Shown: positions 35,943 through 45,383, counted from the stretch's first letter. The stretch is 64,000 nucleotides of DNA from Nostoc sp. 'Lobaria pulmonaria (5183) cyanobiont' (GCF_002949795.1 NZ_CP026692.1:2960545-3024544), one strand, 5' to 3'. Notes: generated from the sequence alone by a model not told the origin. Program-made: numbers and translations.

Positions 35943-38198
35943 GTGGTTTCTCATTCGGTTTGGATTGTTGGCAGTAGCCGTAGTGGTAAGACGGCTCGCT
36001 TGGTAGAGCAATTTTGTAATTGGGTAACATCAGAAACACAATACACTGAATCATTTTATACGAAAAAATCAGGACGTAAAAAAACTGGTGATGTATCTGA
36101 ATTTTTATATCTTAAACAAACAGAGCCGGGAGTTTTAGTCTTAGCTGCCAATGATGATAATCGTCGAGAATTAGGGGATATAATTGTTACATCTACTTTG
36201 GGTAAATATCCGGTTCGTGCCAAGACGCCACTAGGTTTTTTTCAGGATGAAGTTATTTTATTTTGGCCGTTGCTCATTAACTCGTTGAACTTGAAAGCCC
36301 AGTTTCCGGTAAGATTGCGACCAGAAACAGAGCAAGAGTTAGCAACCAAACTTTGGCGTCCCCAATTAGACGAAGAAATTTTACGTCTTGCGGGAGTGAA
36401 TGAATCTCGTTTGGTGCGTCGCATCTTGGACTTATTACAATTAGCAGCTTACAGTGGTATACCTTGCGAAGATATTGCCCAGATTTTGGCCAAGGGTTTT
36501 GGGGAAAATACCACAACTTTAGAGCCGGAATTTTTGGCATCTTTGCTACTAGATTGGCGTAATTGGTGTTTAGATAGGGGGTTACTAACTTATGGGATTA
36601 TTACGGAACTTTATAGTCAGCATTTGTTAAGCGATCGCCATTACCAGCAGCATCTAACTAAACGCTATCAGGCGGTACTGGCGGATGATGTCGATGACTA
36701 TCCTAGCGTAGCGCGTCTTTTGTTTGAGTTGCTATTAGATCGAGGTGCAGTTGGCGCGTTTAGCTACAATCCTGATGGTGCGGTGCGATTGGGATTGGGA
36801 GCAGATCCCAACTACCTAGAAGGATTAGCAGAGCGTTGTCGGGTAGAAATCTTGAATGGGCCGCCTCCAGAGTCTCTGAGCGAACAACTGACTAAACAGA
36901 TGGTGGAATTAGTCACAGAACCGATGGTACTGTTGAGTTTACCAAAAACAGTGCATTCAATTCAAACTACCTCCCGCGCCCAATTATTGCGGCAAACAGC
37001 AGAGGTAATTGCTAATGCCATCCAATTACAGCAAGTGCAACCAGAAGAAGTGGCGATTATTGCACCAGGTTTAGATGCGATCGCTCGTTATACTTTAGTA
37101 GAAATCCTCGTCAAGCAAAACATCCAAGTAGAATCGCTCAACGATCAACGTCCCCTAATTAGTTCGCCCGTGATTCGCGCCTTACTCACCATGCTGGCGC
37201 TAGTTTATCCCGGCTTGGGACGACTCGTAGATCGGGATGCCGTGGCAGAAATGCTGGTTGTATTGAGCAGGAAACAACAACCACCAGAAAACTCCTCACT
37301 CCTAACTCCTAACTCCTCACGGGCTAAACGCCCCGCTAACGCTAACAGCACTCACAACGGGCTAAACCTTAGCTATCCGCTAACAGCACTCAGCACTCAT
37401 ATTGACCCGGTACGTGCTGGTTTGATTGCAGATTACTGCTTTGTACCCCATCCCGATCGCCCCAACTTACTACCAGTGTCAGCCTTTGAGCGCTGGGATC
37501 GAATCGGCTATGCAGCGACTACAGCATATAATGAGATATTACAGTGGTTAGAACAGCAGCGATCGCAACAAGAATTGCGGTTAATTCCCAGTCCCATTTC
37601 TCTGTTAGACAGAGCAATTCAACGTTTTTTGTGGAATGGTAGTAATCTTCCTTACGAACAACTAGCAGCATTGCGGGAATTATTAGAAACTGCCCAACAT
37701 TACTGGGAAATTGACACCAGGTTACGACAAATTGCTCCAGTGGAGACAACGCCTCAGACAACTATTATTGAATTCATTCAACTACTGCGACGTGGTACGA
37801 TTACCGCCAACGCTTACCCTGTGCGTCCCATTGGTGGAGCGAGAAAGGCTATCACACTAGCAACCATATTTCAATATCGATCTAGTAGGCGATCGCACCA
37901 GTGGCATTTTTGGTTGGATGCTGGTTCACCCCTATGGGCGAAAGGTGGTGCAGCGACTTTGTTTGGTGCGCCGTTTTTCCTGCGAGATAGATTAGGCGAA
38001 CCTTGGACAGCAGAAGATGAAAAATTGGCAGAAGAACAACGACTGCAAAGGATTTTGACAGATTTGCTATCTCGTGTATCCCAGAGAGTTTATTTGTGTC
38101 ACAGCGATTTAGCCGTAAATGGACAAGAGCAATTAGGGCCGCTGTTACCCTTAGTAAATGCTTGTGTAACGGTTATTTCTGAGGCTACTGTTAATTGA
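35943..38198 (+). CDS. AddB-like P-loop helicase-related protein
   Basis: A 751-residue protein from GTG 35943, with AAGGAG eight bases upstream. A Walker A motif lies at the N-terminus (VGSSRSGKTARLVEQF) and a Walker B-like LADDVDDYPSVARLLFELL follows near residue 245, then LLRQTAEVIANAI and VEIAI-type segments characteristic of UvrD/AddB-like helicase-nucleases. The C-terminal part lacks a clear nuclease motif. Databases often call such cyanobacterial proteins recombinase-family; I would only say helicase-related ATPase. An in-frame insertion of repeat DNA occupies residues about 450-485. A strong terminator follows. Confidence 0.7.
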   Translation: MVSHSVWIVGSSRSGKTARLVEQFCNWVTSETQYTESFYTKKSGRKKTGDVSEFLYLKQTEPGVLVLAANDDNRRELGDIIVTSTLGKYPVRAKTPLGFFQDEVILFWPLLINSLNLKAQFPVRLRPETEQELATKLWRPQLDEEILRLAGVNESRLVRRILDLLQLAAYSGIPCEDIAQILAKGFGENTTTLEPEFLASLLLDWRNWCLDRGLLTYGIITELYSQHLLSDRHYQQHLTKRYQAVLADDVDDYPSVARLLFELLLDRGAVGAFSYNPDGAVRLGLGADPNYLEGLAERCRVEILNGPPPESLSEQLTKQMVELVTEPMVLLSLPKTVHSIQTTSRAQLLRQTAEVIANAIQLQQVQPEEVAIIAPGLDAIARYTLVEILVKQNIQVESLNDQRPLISSPVIRALLTMLALVYPGLGRLVDRDAVAEMLVVLSRKQQPPENSSLLTPNSSRAKRPANANSTHNGLNLSYPLTALSTHIDPVRAGLIADYCFVPHPDRPNLLPVSAFERWDRIGYAATTAYNEILQWLEQQRSQQELRLIPSPISLLDRAIQRFLWNGSNLPYEQLAALRELLETAQHYWEIDTRLRQIAPVETTPQTTIIEFIQLLRRGTITANAYPVRPIGGARKAITLATIFQYRSSRRSHQWHFWLDAGSPLWAKGGAATLFGAPFFLRDRLGEPWTAEDEKLAEEQRLQRILTDLLSRVSQRVYLCHSDLAVNGQEQLGPLLPLVNACVTVISEATVN
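37299..37402. repeat. Repeat DNA inserted in frame inside a coding region
   Basis: CTCCTAA-type heptamers (CTCCTCACTCCTAACTCCTA near 37301-37320) followed by GGGCTAAA pieces and GCTAACAGCACTCA twice (37336 and 37380 regions). It encodes a low-complexity, Ser/Asn/Thr-rich stretch in the AddB-like protein and does not break the frame. Confidence 0.75.
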
Positions 38199-38254
38199 GT
38201 GTTTTTGTAGCGGTTCTCGACAAGCGTGAAGTACAATTTTGACCTCTCTCCAAA

Positions 38255-38277
38255 CCTCTCTCCTAAAAGGAGAGAGG
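38255..38277 (+). terminator. Intrinsic terminator after the AddB-like gene
   Basis: Perfect 9-bp stem CCTCTCTCC / GGAGAGAGG with TAAAA loop, then CTTTGAATCTTTT. It lies 57 bases after the gene's stop. Confidence 0.65.
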
Positions 38278-38374
38278 CTTTGAATCTTTTACTAAATCAA
38301 CCTAGCACTTACTGAAATATCCGAGTAAATTAAAAATGATATTGCTGAAATAGTAAAAGAGGATTGTTAAGTTA

Positions 38375-38878
38375 ATGTTACTCGATTCGCTTAAGCAAGA
38401 AGCAAAAAGTCATAATACTTCACCACAAAGATTACGAGAATTAGCTGCAATTAATGATGAGTTAACGAGATTAGTTGCTGCCAATCCTATCGCCGATAGT
38501 AGTTTATTAGGAGAACTTGCCATACAAGCCAGAAACAACAAAGATGTGGAAATGCAAAGAGCGATCGCAAGTAATCCCAATACACCAACACAATGGTTAA
38601 TCGGACTAGCGCATCTATTTCCTGAAGAATTATTTAGCAATCCGGCTTATGATTTGTCAATTTTGGAAAATCTAAACTTTTCTCACACTTTTGAGAATAA
38701 ATTACTCTTTAAGCTTGTTTGTGCATTTAATGCAACAACCTCTTTTCTAGAATTTGCTGCTGGCATTTGTGAGACTAATATTAAGCGTATTCGGAATAAG
38801 GATAATTTTCAATACTTCTCTCTAGAACGTCAATATGAGATTAATATTAAGCGTCTTCGGAACGATATAGGAGCTTGA
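38375..38878 (+). CDS. HEAT/VLR-like repeat protein, first part
   Basis: A 167-residue protein starting MLLDSLKQEAKSHNTSPQRL, with repeat-like helices of the form (LVAANPIADSSLLGELA; AIASNPNTPTQWLIGLA; FSNPAYDLSILENL) typical of variant leucine-rich/HEAT-like repeat proteins that act as binding scaffolds. The C-terminus is odd: two similar pieces (TNIKRIRNKDN and INIKRLRND) suggest a small internal duplication. The stop overlaps the TTG start of the next frame (TTGA), and that frame continues the repeat pattern, so the two may be one gene split by a frameshift. Confidence 0.65.
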   Translation: MLLDSLKQEAKSHNTSPQRLRELAAINDELTRLVAANPIADSSLLGELAIQARNNKDVEMQRAIASNPNTPTQWLIGLAHLFPEELFSNPAYDLSILENLNFSHTFENKLLFKLVCAFNATTSFLEFAAGICETNIKRIRNKDNFQYFSLERQYEINIKRLRNDIGA

Positions 38879-39135
38879 CTCAAAAACCAGAAGCGGCGAT
38901 TCCTTTCTTGGATCGGTGTCTAAAATTTCCCGATAGACCATCATTTTCTCGCTTTTTGGTTCTCATGAATCCTCATATACCGAGTTCATTTCTGGCAAGA
39001 TACTATAAATCTTGGTTTTGGCCAGAAAGATATGCGATCGCTCAAAACCCTAATACTGATCGCGATATTTGCCAACAACTAACACAAGACCCCAACAGCA
39101 TTGTTCGTGCTGCTGCACGGGATAATTTAAAGTAG
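38875..39135 (+). CDS. HEAT/VLR-like repeat protein, second part
   Basis: 86 residues from TTG 38875, overlapping the previous stop by four bases. It contains SFWLARYYKSW-like and AIAQNPNTDRDICQQLTQDP-like helices, the latter matching the AxNPNT pattern of the upstream protein (read here as RYAIAQNPNTDRDICQQL). It is either a coupled small gene or, more likely, the C-terminal part of a single repeat protein separated by a frameshift. No start with a good ribosome-binding site other than coupling. Confidence 0.5.
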   Translation: MTQKPEAAIPFLDRCLKFPDRPSFSRFLVLMNPHIPSSFLARYYKSWFWPERYAIAQNPNTDRDICQQLTQDPNSIVRAAARDNLK

Positions 39136-39462
39136 TATTCACTTTTAGATGTTGAATTATAGCAGAAGTAAGTTAACCTATTAGGAATGAGCGTTTACTT
39201 AAATAGGTTTGTTAAACGCAGCGATCGCAGAAAAAAGGCTAAAGATGATTTCAGAAATTAGATAAAGGATTTAGCGATTTATCTACCCAAAATCTGTTGT
39301 TACAGCCTCCACTACTACTTATTAATTACTTTTAATTCTCAATTTAACAAACAAAAATATCTGTTTCTATTAACAAAACTTCCTAGAATATTTGGGGGTG
39401 AAATCAACCAAACAGCAATTAGGTTGAGTTTAGCTTCAACAGATAAGACAAAAGTCAGGTTG
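39136..39462. other. Convergent intergenic region
   Basis: 327 bp between the repeat-protein gene and the end of the hybrid kinase operon. AT-rich, contains one HIP1 site near 39221; no gene or clear terminator found. Confidence 0.5.
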
Positions 39463-41436
39463 CTAGACCTTTACTATAGTCAAAATAGCCTGTATTAATA
39501 CTTCTAGCTCAATTGGTTTAGAAATATGCTGTTGAAATCCGGCGGCTAGTGCTTGTTGTCGATCGGTTTCTGCCGCATAAGCAGTCAGGGCGATCGCTGG
39601 AATTTCTCCGCCCCGATCGGGTGACTGTTTTCTAATTTGACGAATTAGTGTGTAGCCATCCATATCGGGCATACCAATATCACTAATTAACAAATCAAAT
39701 TTTGCTTGCCCCAAATTGCTCAAAGCATCATCTGCTGAGTCTGCTTCAGTCACTTGTGCCCCGTACTGTTCTAGCACGAAAGCAATGAACTCCCGCGAAT
39801 CTTTGTCATCGTCTACAAGCAGCGCTTGCAATCCATTCAGATTGAAATCTGAGCGATCGCGATCGCCAGTATTATCTTGATTCAATTTGGAAGCAGCGAT
39901 CAGTGGAAGTTTAACTGTAAACACTGCTCCTTGACCTTCTCCAGGACTGGCTGCCTGAACAGTTCCGCCGTGCAATTCAACCAAATTACGCACGATCGCT
40001 AATCCTAACCCCAACCCGCCAAATTTTCGCGTCGTTGTCCCATCGGCTTGGCGAAAGTAGTCAAAGACGTAGGGTAAAAAGTCACCAGAGATCCCCCTAC
40101 CAGTGTCGCTGATAGTGATTTGAGTGTATTCCGCAGGATGAGTATCTACTTCATCCTTTATACTTTCTAACCGCACCTCTACTCGACCACCCTGTGAGGT
40201 AAATTTAATTGCGTTAGAAAGTAGATTCCAAATAACTTGTTGCAGGCGACCAGAATCACCTAACACTTGCCCAACGTTCGGTTCAAATATTGTTTGAATC
40301 TGAATAGATTTAGCTTCAGCAGCAAGCCGCACGGTTTCAAGGGCAGCTTTGATGGTAAAAGTTAGACCGACTGGAACTGTGTTTAAACTCAACTTCCCTT
40401 GGAGAATACGCGACACATCGAGCAAATCTTCGATTAGTTGTGCTTGCAGTTTTGCGTTGCGCTCGATCGTTTCCAGGGCGTACTGAGTTTTAGCTGCATC
40501 CTGATGACCCTTTTGCAGAATTCTTGCCCAACCTAGAATCGGATTCAGGGGCGATCGCAATTCATGAGACAGTACTGCCAAAAATTCATCTTTGATGCGG
40601 TTGGCTTGCTGCGCTTGTTCAGTCTGTTGCTGCAAAGAAATCATCAGTTGATTGAGGCGATCGTTTTGCTCTTGCAGCAAGGCTGATGCTCGCTTACGTT
40701 CGGTAATATTGGACAGGGTGAAAACGGCACCTGTGAGAGTCCCATGCTCATCAAGTACCGGGTCGATAGTTTTGGCAAACCACCGTTCTCGGGATTGAAA
40801 TTCGAGAATTTGGCGTTGGTGAGTTTCTTTCGCACGGCGAAAACAAGCGCCGTCACCGATTCCCAATTCTGCGTCCATCAACTCATGGTGGGCATAACCT
40901 AAAATTTCCTGAGAAGGCTTGCCAAAAAGCTGCATCATCGCTCGATTACAGCGCAGAATTATACCTTCTCTGTCTACCAGAGATACGCCGTCGTTGATGG
41001 AGTCAAAGGTGGTTTGCCACTCCCGCGCTGAGGACAAAGCAGCTTCCTCCGCTCGGCGAATTCGTAGGAGCGATCGCAAAGTGGCAAGCAATTCAATCGG
41101 TTCAACAGGTTGCACCAAATAAGCATCAGCACCACTATCTAAGCCTTCCGCTTTATCCTGGCTTTGGACAAAACTTGCAGAAAGATGTAGCACAGGGATA
41201 AAAGCCGTTTCCGAGTTTGCCTTAATTTGGCGACAGACTTCAAAGCCGCTAACATCTGGTAGTTGGACATCTAAAATTACTAAGTCAGGCTGAAAGTTAG
41301 TAATGGCTTCTAATCCTGTCGCTCCGGTTGCCGCTTCCACGACACTAAAGCCTGCATTTTGCAAAATCCGGTTAACAACGTAACGATTGGCTTCGTTATC
41401 GTCAATATGCAGGATCGTAACCCGTGGCTCAGACAT
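39463..41436 (-). CDS. Hybrid sensor histidine kinase (REC-PAS-HisKA-HATPase-REC)
   Basis: A 657-residue multidomain signalling protein. Domains in order: receiver domain (residues 6-125, acceptor Asp56 in LVILDVQLPD), PAS (about 140-260, TTFDSINDGVSLVDREGI), HisKA with the phospho-His in FLAVLSHELRSPLNPILG (about 290), HATPase (about 400-515, with N-box LLSNAIKFTSQGG, DTGRGI and FGGLGLGLAIV), and a C-terminal receiver (about 535-655, LLISDIGMPDMDGY). No membrane segment, so cytoplasmic. Its start overlaps the preceding kinase gene by 8 bases, and it is the last gene of the stressosome operon. Confidence 0.92.
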   Translation of the reverse strand: MSEPRVTILHIDDNEANRYVVNRILQNAGFSVVEAATGATGLEAITNFQPDLVILDVQLPDVSGFEVCRQIKANSETAFIPVLHLSASFVQSQDKAEGLDSGADAYLVQPVEPIELLATLRSLLRIRRAEEAALSSAREWQTTFDSINDGVSLVDREGIILRCNRAMMQLFGKPSQEILGYAHHELMDAELGIGDGACFRRAKETHQRQILEFQSRERWFAKTIDPVLDEHGTLTGAVFTLSNITERKRASALLQEQNDRLNQLMISLQQQTEQAQQANRIKDEFLAVLSHELRSPLNPILGWARILQKGHQDAAKTQYALETIERNAKLQAQLIEDLLDVSRILQGKLSLNTVPVGLTFTIKAALETVRLAAEAKSIQIQTIFEPNVGQVLGDSGRLQQVIWNLLSNAIKFTSQGGRVEVRLESIKDEVDTHPAEYTQITISDTGRGISGDFLPYVFDYFRQADGTTTRKFGGLGLGLAIVRNLVELHGGTVQAASPGEGQGAVFTVKLPLIAASKLNQDNTGDRDRSDFNLNGLQALLVDDDKDSREFIAFVLEQYGAQVTEADSADDALSNLGQAKFDLLISDIGMPDMDGYTLIRQIRKQSPDRGGEIPAIALTAYAAETDRQQALAAGFQQHISKPIELEVLIQAILTIVKV

Positions 41437-43579
41437 GACTTTCCCCTGAAACCTCTAGAACAAGTCCGGCTTTGACGAGCGCATCTTGAAGTTGGGCGAT
41501 CGCCGTCGTTTGAGAGCCTGTTTCTTTGGAAACAATCGCAATGCTTTGTTTCGCTAACCAGCTCTGCGCTTCTGCATCAAGTTGGGCAGATGAGTAGATG
41601 ATTGCAGGAATCGACTGAGTGACGGAATTGTTTTTAAGCTCCTTGAGTACATCAAACCCACCGAGTTCTGGCATCTCCAAGTCCAGTACGATCGCGTTTG
41701 GCTGCTCGCTTTGTGCCAAATTTAATCCTTCCTGTCCATTCGCGGCTTCTAAAATACTCAATGGTGTATTTATTAACAACTGTTTCACCAGATACCGATA
41801 GGCGGGGTCATCGTCAATTAACAAGATTTTTTGTGGCTTGTTCTCAGTAATTAGCGTATTAAGTTTGTTCAACAGCGGCAATCTGTCTACCGGCTTAATT
41901 AGAAAACCGTCTGCTCCTAACGCTAGTGCTTGCTTCTCGTTATCAATGATGGTAATAACGAGTACAGGGATAGTACGGGTTGTTTCATCCCCTTTGATTT
42001 CTCGCAAGAACGTCCAACCGTTTTGCCCCTCCAGCAGAATATCTAGGATAATCGCCGCCGGTCGAAATTGTTGTAAAGCAAGCCTTGCCTCAGCTAAGGT
42101 ACGGGTGGCAATCAATTGATAGATTGATTGCTGAAGGTGCTTTTCGTAAATAAATAGGGTGTCTGGATGATCTTCAACCACCAGAATTGGCAGGCGAGTT
42201 GGCTCAACTGATACGATTGGTTGCACTACAGTGGGAAATTCGCTGGCATTTGGGTAGACGATCGGAATCAAGGCTGTAAAGCTAGAGCCTTCACCCAGCT
42301 GACTTTTCACCGAAATGCTACCGCCAATTAGCTCCGCTAGCTTGCGCGATAACGGCAATCCTAACCCGGTTCCCTTCACCTGCTTTTGCAAAGGGGACTC
42401 AATTTGCATAAAATCCTCAAAAATCCGCTCTTGATCGGCGGGAGCAATGCCGATGCCGGTATCAGATACAGAGAAGGTGACGGTATGACCCGTTTGTACA
42501 GCGCTGACGCGCACCTCTCCCTGCTCGGTAAATTTGAGCGCATTCGAGACAAAGTTTCTCAGAATTTGAGCGACTTTGCCCTCATCGCTATAGAGCGGCG
42601 GAATGCCTTCAGGTTCCTCGACAATCAGCGCTACAGAGGAGCCTTGAACCAATAATGGGCGCAGCATCCCCCGCAGCGTGCCAAACAAGTCACTCACTTC
42701 AAAAGAACTGGGATGCACTTCAATTTTTCCAGCTTCCACCTTTGCCAAATCCAGCAAGTCGTTGACCAATTCTGATAATCCGCTTGCCGCCTTTTGGATA
42801 AATGTTACCTGCTTTTCTTGCTCGACAGTCAAATCACCATCCATCCGGGCCAGCAGCATCCGAGAGAGGGAGAGAATTGAGTTGAGCGGCGTGCGAAACT
42901 CATGGCTCATGTTCGAGAGAAAGCGGGTTTTTAGCTCGTTTACCTGTTGCAGGGAGCTTGCCTTCTCATCCAGTTCTGCATAGAGGGCAACTACACCGCG
43001 ATTGGTATCTTCCAACTCCTGATTGAGCTGGCTCAGTTCTTCTTCGCGCTTGCGTAGCTCTGCCATTGCCCGGAGTAATTCCTGGTTTTGCCGCTGGATT
43101 TCTTCATAGGGGTTTTCGGGCGATCGCCGAATTACGGTTTCTCGAATCTGCTGCAATTGCGAATCAGTGAAAGTAGGCGTGCGCTTCAACAACCTTTTGC
43201 CAATTGTTACCGTTGTTCCCTGCTCTGGCAGCGATTCAATCTCAAAGAAATCCATCAACCTGCGCGTACCGACGATGCCTAGCCCCATTCCTGTTTCAGA
43301 GGTGTAGCGTCCTGCCAAAACGTCTGCTAAATGAGGAATACCGCCACCCCGATCCTGAATCCGAATCAGAAACGTTTGCGGCTCTCCGGCCACGGAAAAT
43401 TCAACTGTTCCGCCTTTGGCATACTGAAACGCGTTACGGGCAATTTCGGAAACTGCCGTTGCCAATCGCGCCCGATCTTGAGCATCAAAGCCCAACTGCT
43501 CGGCGATCTCACGAGTTCGTTGCCGAGCTTGCACAACATCCTCTTCATACTGGATGGCGATCGTGAAAACGATTGTCAT
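41429..43579 (-). CDS. Hybrid histidine kinase with N-terminal RsbT-like ATPase domain
   Basis: A 716-residue fusion. Residues 1-130 form an RsbT/RsbW-like GHKL ATPase domain (ATAVSEIARNAFQYAKGGTV, RIQDRGGGI, TGMGLGIVGTRRLMDFFEIE). A coiled coil (about 160-215) leads to HisKA (FLSNMSHEFRTPLNSILSLS), HATPase (LRNFVSNALKFTEQGE, SDTGIGIAP, KGTGLGLPLSRKL) and two receiver domains with Asp in AAIILDILLEGQNG and NAIVLDLEMPELGG. Start is in an ATGA overlap with the phosphatase gene upstream. The RsbT-like domain suggests it is controlled by the RsbS/RsbR complex encoded in the same operon. Confidence 0.9.
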   Translation of the reverse strand: MTIVFTIAIQYEEDVVQARQRTREIAEQLGFDAQDRARLATAVSEIARNAFQYAKGGTVEFSVAGEPQTFLIRIQDRGGGIPHLADVLAGRYTSETGMGLGIVGTRRLMDFFEIESLPEQGTTVTIGKRLLKRTPTFTDSQLQQIRETVIRRSPENPYEEIQRQNQELLRAMAELRKREEELSQLNQELEDTNRGVVALYAELDEKASSLQQVNELKTRFLSNMSHEFRTPLNSILSLSRMLLARMDGDLTVEQEKQVTFIQKAASGLSELVNDLLDLAKVEAGKIEVHPSSFEVSDLFGTLRGMLRPLLVQGSSVALIVEEPEGIPPLYSDEGKVAQILRNFVSNALKFTEQGEVRVSAVQTGHTVTFSVSDTGIGIAPADQERIFEDFMQIESPLQKQVKGTGLGLPLSRKLAELIGGSISVKSQLGEGSSFTALIPIVYPNASEFPTVVQPIVSVEPTRLPILVVEDHPDTLFIYEKHLQQSIYQLIATRTLAEARLALQQFRPAAIILDILLEGQNGWTFLREIKGDETTRTIPVLVITIIDNEKQALALGADGFLIKPVDRLPLLNKLNTLITENKPQKILLIDDDPAYRYLVKQLLINTPLSILEAANGQEGLNLAQSEQPNAIVLDLEMPELGGFDVLKELKNNSVTQSIPAIIYSSAQLDAEAQSWLAKQSIAIVSKETGSQTTAIAQLQDALVKAGLVLEVSGESHV

Positions 43580-44583
43580 CTGCCCATTCCTTTAGCGACT
43601 AACACCGTTACATCGTCCCGCTCTCGGTTAAAGTCTCGGTATAGCACACCTGCAATCAGACTGGGATGTTTTTGCATCAAGCCTGGATAGTGATCAATCT
43701 GCCACTTAGCGCCTAATCCGTCAGAATGCATAATTAAAAGTCCGTTGGCATACCAAGAATAGCTAAACTCTTGAATTTTGCGGATTTCATGTCCAACCGT
43801 ACCATTGTGAGACACCAGATTGTGATGTTCAGTAAAGGAGAAAATGCTGGCAGCAATATTGCCAATTCCGGCAAAGCGGACAGACTGTTGTTCAAAGTCG
43901 ATTTCGGCAATAGCCAGTGCCGCTCCTCGCGTACTTCGCAAGGCGGCGTGGGCAGCTTCCACGATCGCACCAGGAGAACGCTGAAGATGCTCTTGAAAGA
44001 TTCTTACGGCTGCGTCAGCAGCACTGGCAGCCGCAGGCCCATGCCCTAAACCATCGGCTACTAGCAACAGGCTACGGCAACAATCGACTTCGGATACCCA
44101 GGCATCTCCTGAAACCTCTTCTCCTCGTATGGGCAAACAGATCGCTCCAATTTCTAAAATCTTCTCAGGCAGATGGGGGGCTGGGTCTGGCCAGAGGTGA
44201 GCCAGGAGTGCTGTTCCTTGGTTGGGAACAGAGTAAATTTCAAATAAACCAGAAAGACGACGAATTGCACCCATTCCATTGCCTAAAGTTCCGGCTGTGG
44301 AAAAGCCATCTTGCAAACACTCATCCACATCGACCATTCCTCGTCCTTTATCTAACGATAAGATTTCAATGCCAATTCTGGAATGTTGCTTGAGCGATCG
44401 CAGCAGCACTACTCCGCCGTGGCCATGCTGTACCAAATTATTAGCAATTTCTGTCACCACAATGCCAACCTTGCCCCGTTCAGTTTCCTGAAAGCCGAGC
44501 CGAGTTGCCAAAGCCATCGCTGCCCGTCGGGCTTCCCCGGTCTGGCTAAATTCAGTAATTGTAATGGCGACAGACTCTCTCAT
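43576..44583 (-). CDS. RsbX-like fusion: GHKL ATPase domain plus SpoIIE-type phosphatase
   Basis: About 335 residues from ATG 44583, one base after the rsbT stop. The N-terminal 130 residues are an RsbT-like ATPase domain (VGIVVTEIANNLVQHGHGG, SLDKGRGMVD, TLGNGMGAIRRLSGLFEIYS). The C-terminal part is a PPM/SpoIIE phosphatase of RsbX type (VSGDAWVSEV, LLVADGLGHGPAAASAADAA, and RDDVTVLVAKG with metal-binding Asp). In B. subtilis RsbX dephosphorylates the stressosome proteins RsbS and RsbR; the same role is likely here. Translation is coupled on both sides. Confidence 0.88.
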   Translation of the reverse strand: MRESVAITITEFSQTGEARRAAMALATRLGFQETERGKVGIVVTEIANNLVQHGHGGVVLLRSLKQHSRIGIEILSLDKGRGMVDVDECLQDGFSTAGTLGNGMGAIRRLSGLFEIYSVPNQGTALLAHLWPDPAPHLPEKILEIGAICLPIRGEEVSGDAWVSEVDCCRSLLLVADGLGHGPAAASAADAAVRIFQEHLQRSPGAIVEAAHAALRSTRGAALAIAEIDFEQQSVRFAGIGNIAASIFSFTEHHNLVSHNGTVGHEIRKIQEFSYSWYANGLLIMHSDGLGAKWQIDHYPGLMQKHPSLIAGVLYRDFNRERDDVTVLVAKGMGR

Positions 44584-44584
44584 T

Positions 44585-44989
44585 TTATTTCCATCGTACA
44601 ATTATTATCCGTGTCCCTTCTCCCACCGCAGACTGAATCTCAAACTCGTTAGCAAGTCGTTTGGCACCGCCCAACCCCATACCTAAGCCGCTGCCCGTGG
44701 TGAACCCATCCTTTAGGGCCAACTCGATATCGGGAATTCCTGGGCCCCGATCTTCAAAGGTCAGCCGGAGTCCTCGTCGTCGCCCTTCCTGAAGCGTTTC
44801 TAGCTTGACTGTGCCGCCCCCCCCATAGTCTAGGGTATTGCGGGCTAACTCACTGGCGGCGGTGACAATTTTTGTTTGGTCTACTAAGCCAAAGCCAATC
44901 TCCACGGCAAGCTGGCGCACGGCTTGCCGAACTAAAACTACATCTGTAGAAGATTGAATGTTGATGGTTTCAGTCTTCTCCATCGTCAT
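44585..44989 (-). CDS. rsbT: RsbT-type serine/threonine kinase of the stressosome
   Basis: 134 residues from ATG 44989, close to the 133 of B. subtilis RsbT; an ATG at 45031 would add 14. The GHKL ATPase motifs are clear: VTAASELARNTLDYGGGG, FEDRGPGIPDIELALKDGF, and SGLGMGLGGAKRLANEFEI. RsbT phosphorylates RsbS and RsbR on stress and, once released, activates a partner. No RsbU-type phosphatase is encoded nearby; the hybrid kinases may take that place. The start lies inside rsbS (20-base overlap). Confidence 0.92.
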   Translation of the reverse strand: MTMEKTETINIQSSTDVVLVRQAVRQLAVEIGFGLVDQTKIVTAASELARNTLDYGGGGTVKLETLQEGRRRGLRLTFEDRGPGIPDIELALKDGFTTGSGLGMGLGGAKRLANEFEIQSAVGEGTRIIIVRWK

Positions 44990-45383
44990 CTGCACGCCGT
45001 TTAGTGGCAGTGATTTGATTTGTGGTTTCATTAAGTGACGATCGCAACAATGCCATGCCTTTTTCTACGTTTAGGGCAGTGCGAATGCCCGTCAGCGACA
45101 TCCCCAATTCCACTAGGGTGATTGCCACCGCAGGCTGCATCCCGACGACAACCGTCTCAGCATCCAGTACCCGTGAGATTCTGGCAATGTTGCCTAAAAT
45201 CCTACCAATGAAGGAATCAACAATCTCTAATCCAGAAATATCAATCAGGACACCGTGAGCCTGAGTTTGAGTGATGCGGTTGGTCAGGTCGTCCTGTAGC
45301 GTCATGGCGAGGCGATCGTGCATATCTACTTGGATTGTCACAAGCAGGAAATTGCCCATTTTGAGTATCGGAATGCGTTCCAT
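44970..45383 (-). CDS. rsbS: RsbS-type STAS protein of the stressosome
   Basis: A 137-residue single-domain STAS protein. MERIPILKMGNFLLVTIQVD and VLIDISGLEIVDSFIGRIL match RsbS closely; Ser57 is equivalent to the RsbT-phosphorylated Ser59 of B. subtilis. AAGGAAG precedes the start. The last 20 residues (ITATKRRADDDGED) lie beyond the usual domain because the frame reads into rsbT. Together with RsbR it should form the stressosome core that holds RsbT. Confidence 0.93.
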   Translation of the reverse strand: MERIPILKMGNFLLVTIQVDMHDRLAMTLQDDLTNRITQTQAHGVLIDISGLEIVDSFIGRILGNIARISRVLDAETVVVGMQPAVAITLVELGMSLTGIRTALNVEKGMALLRSSLNETTNQITATKRRADDDGED

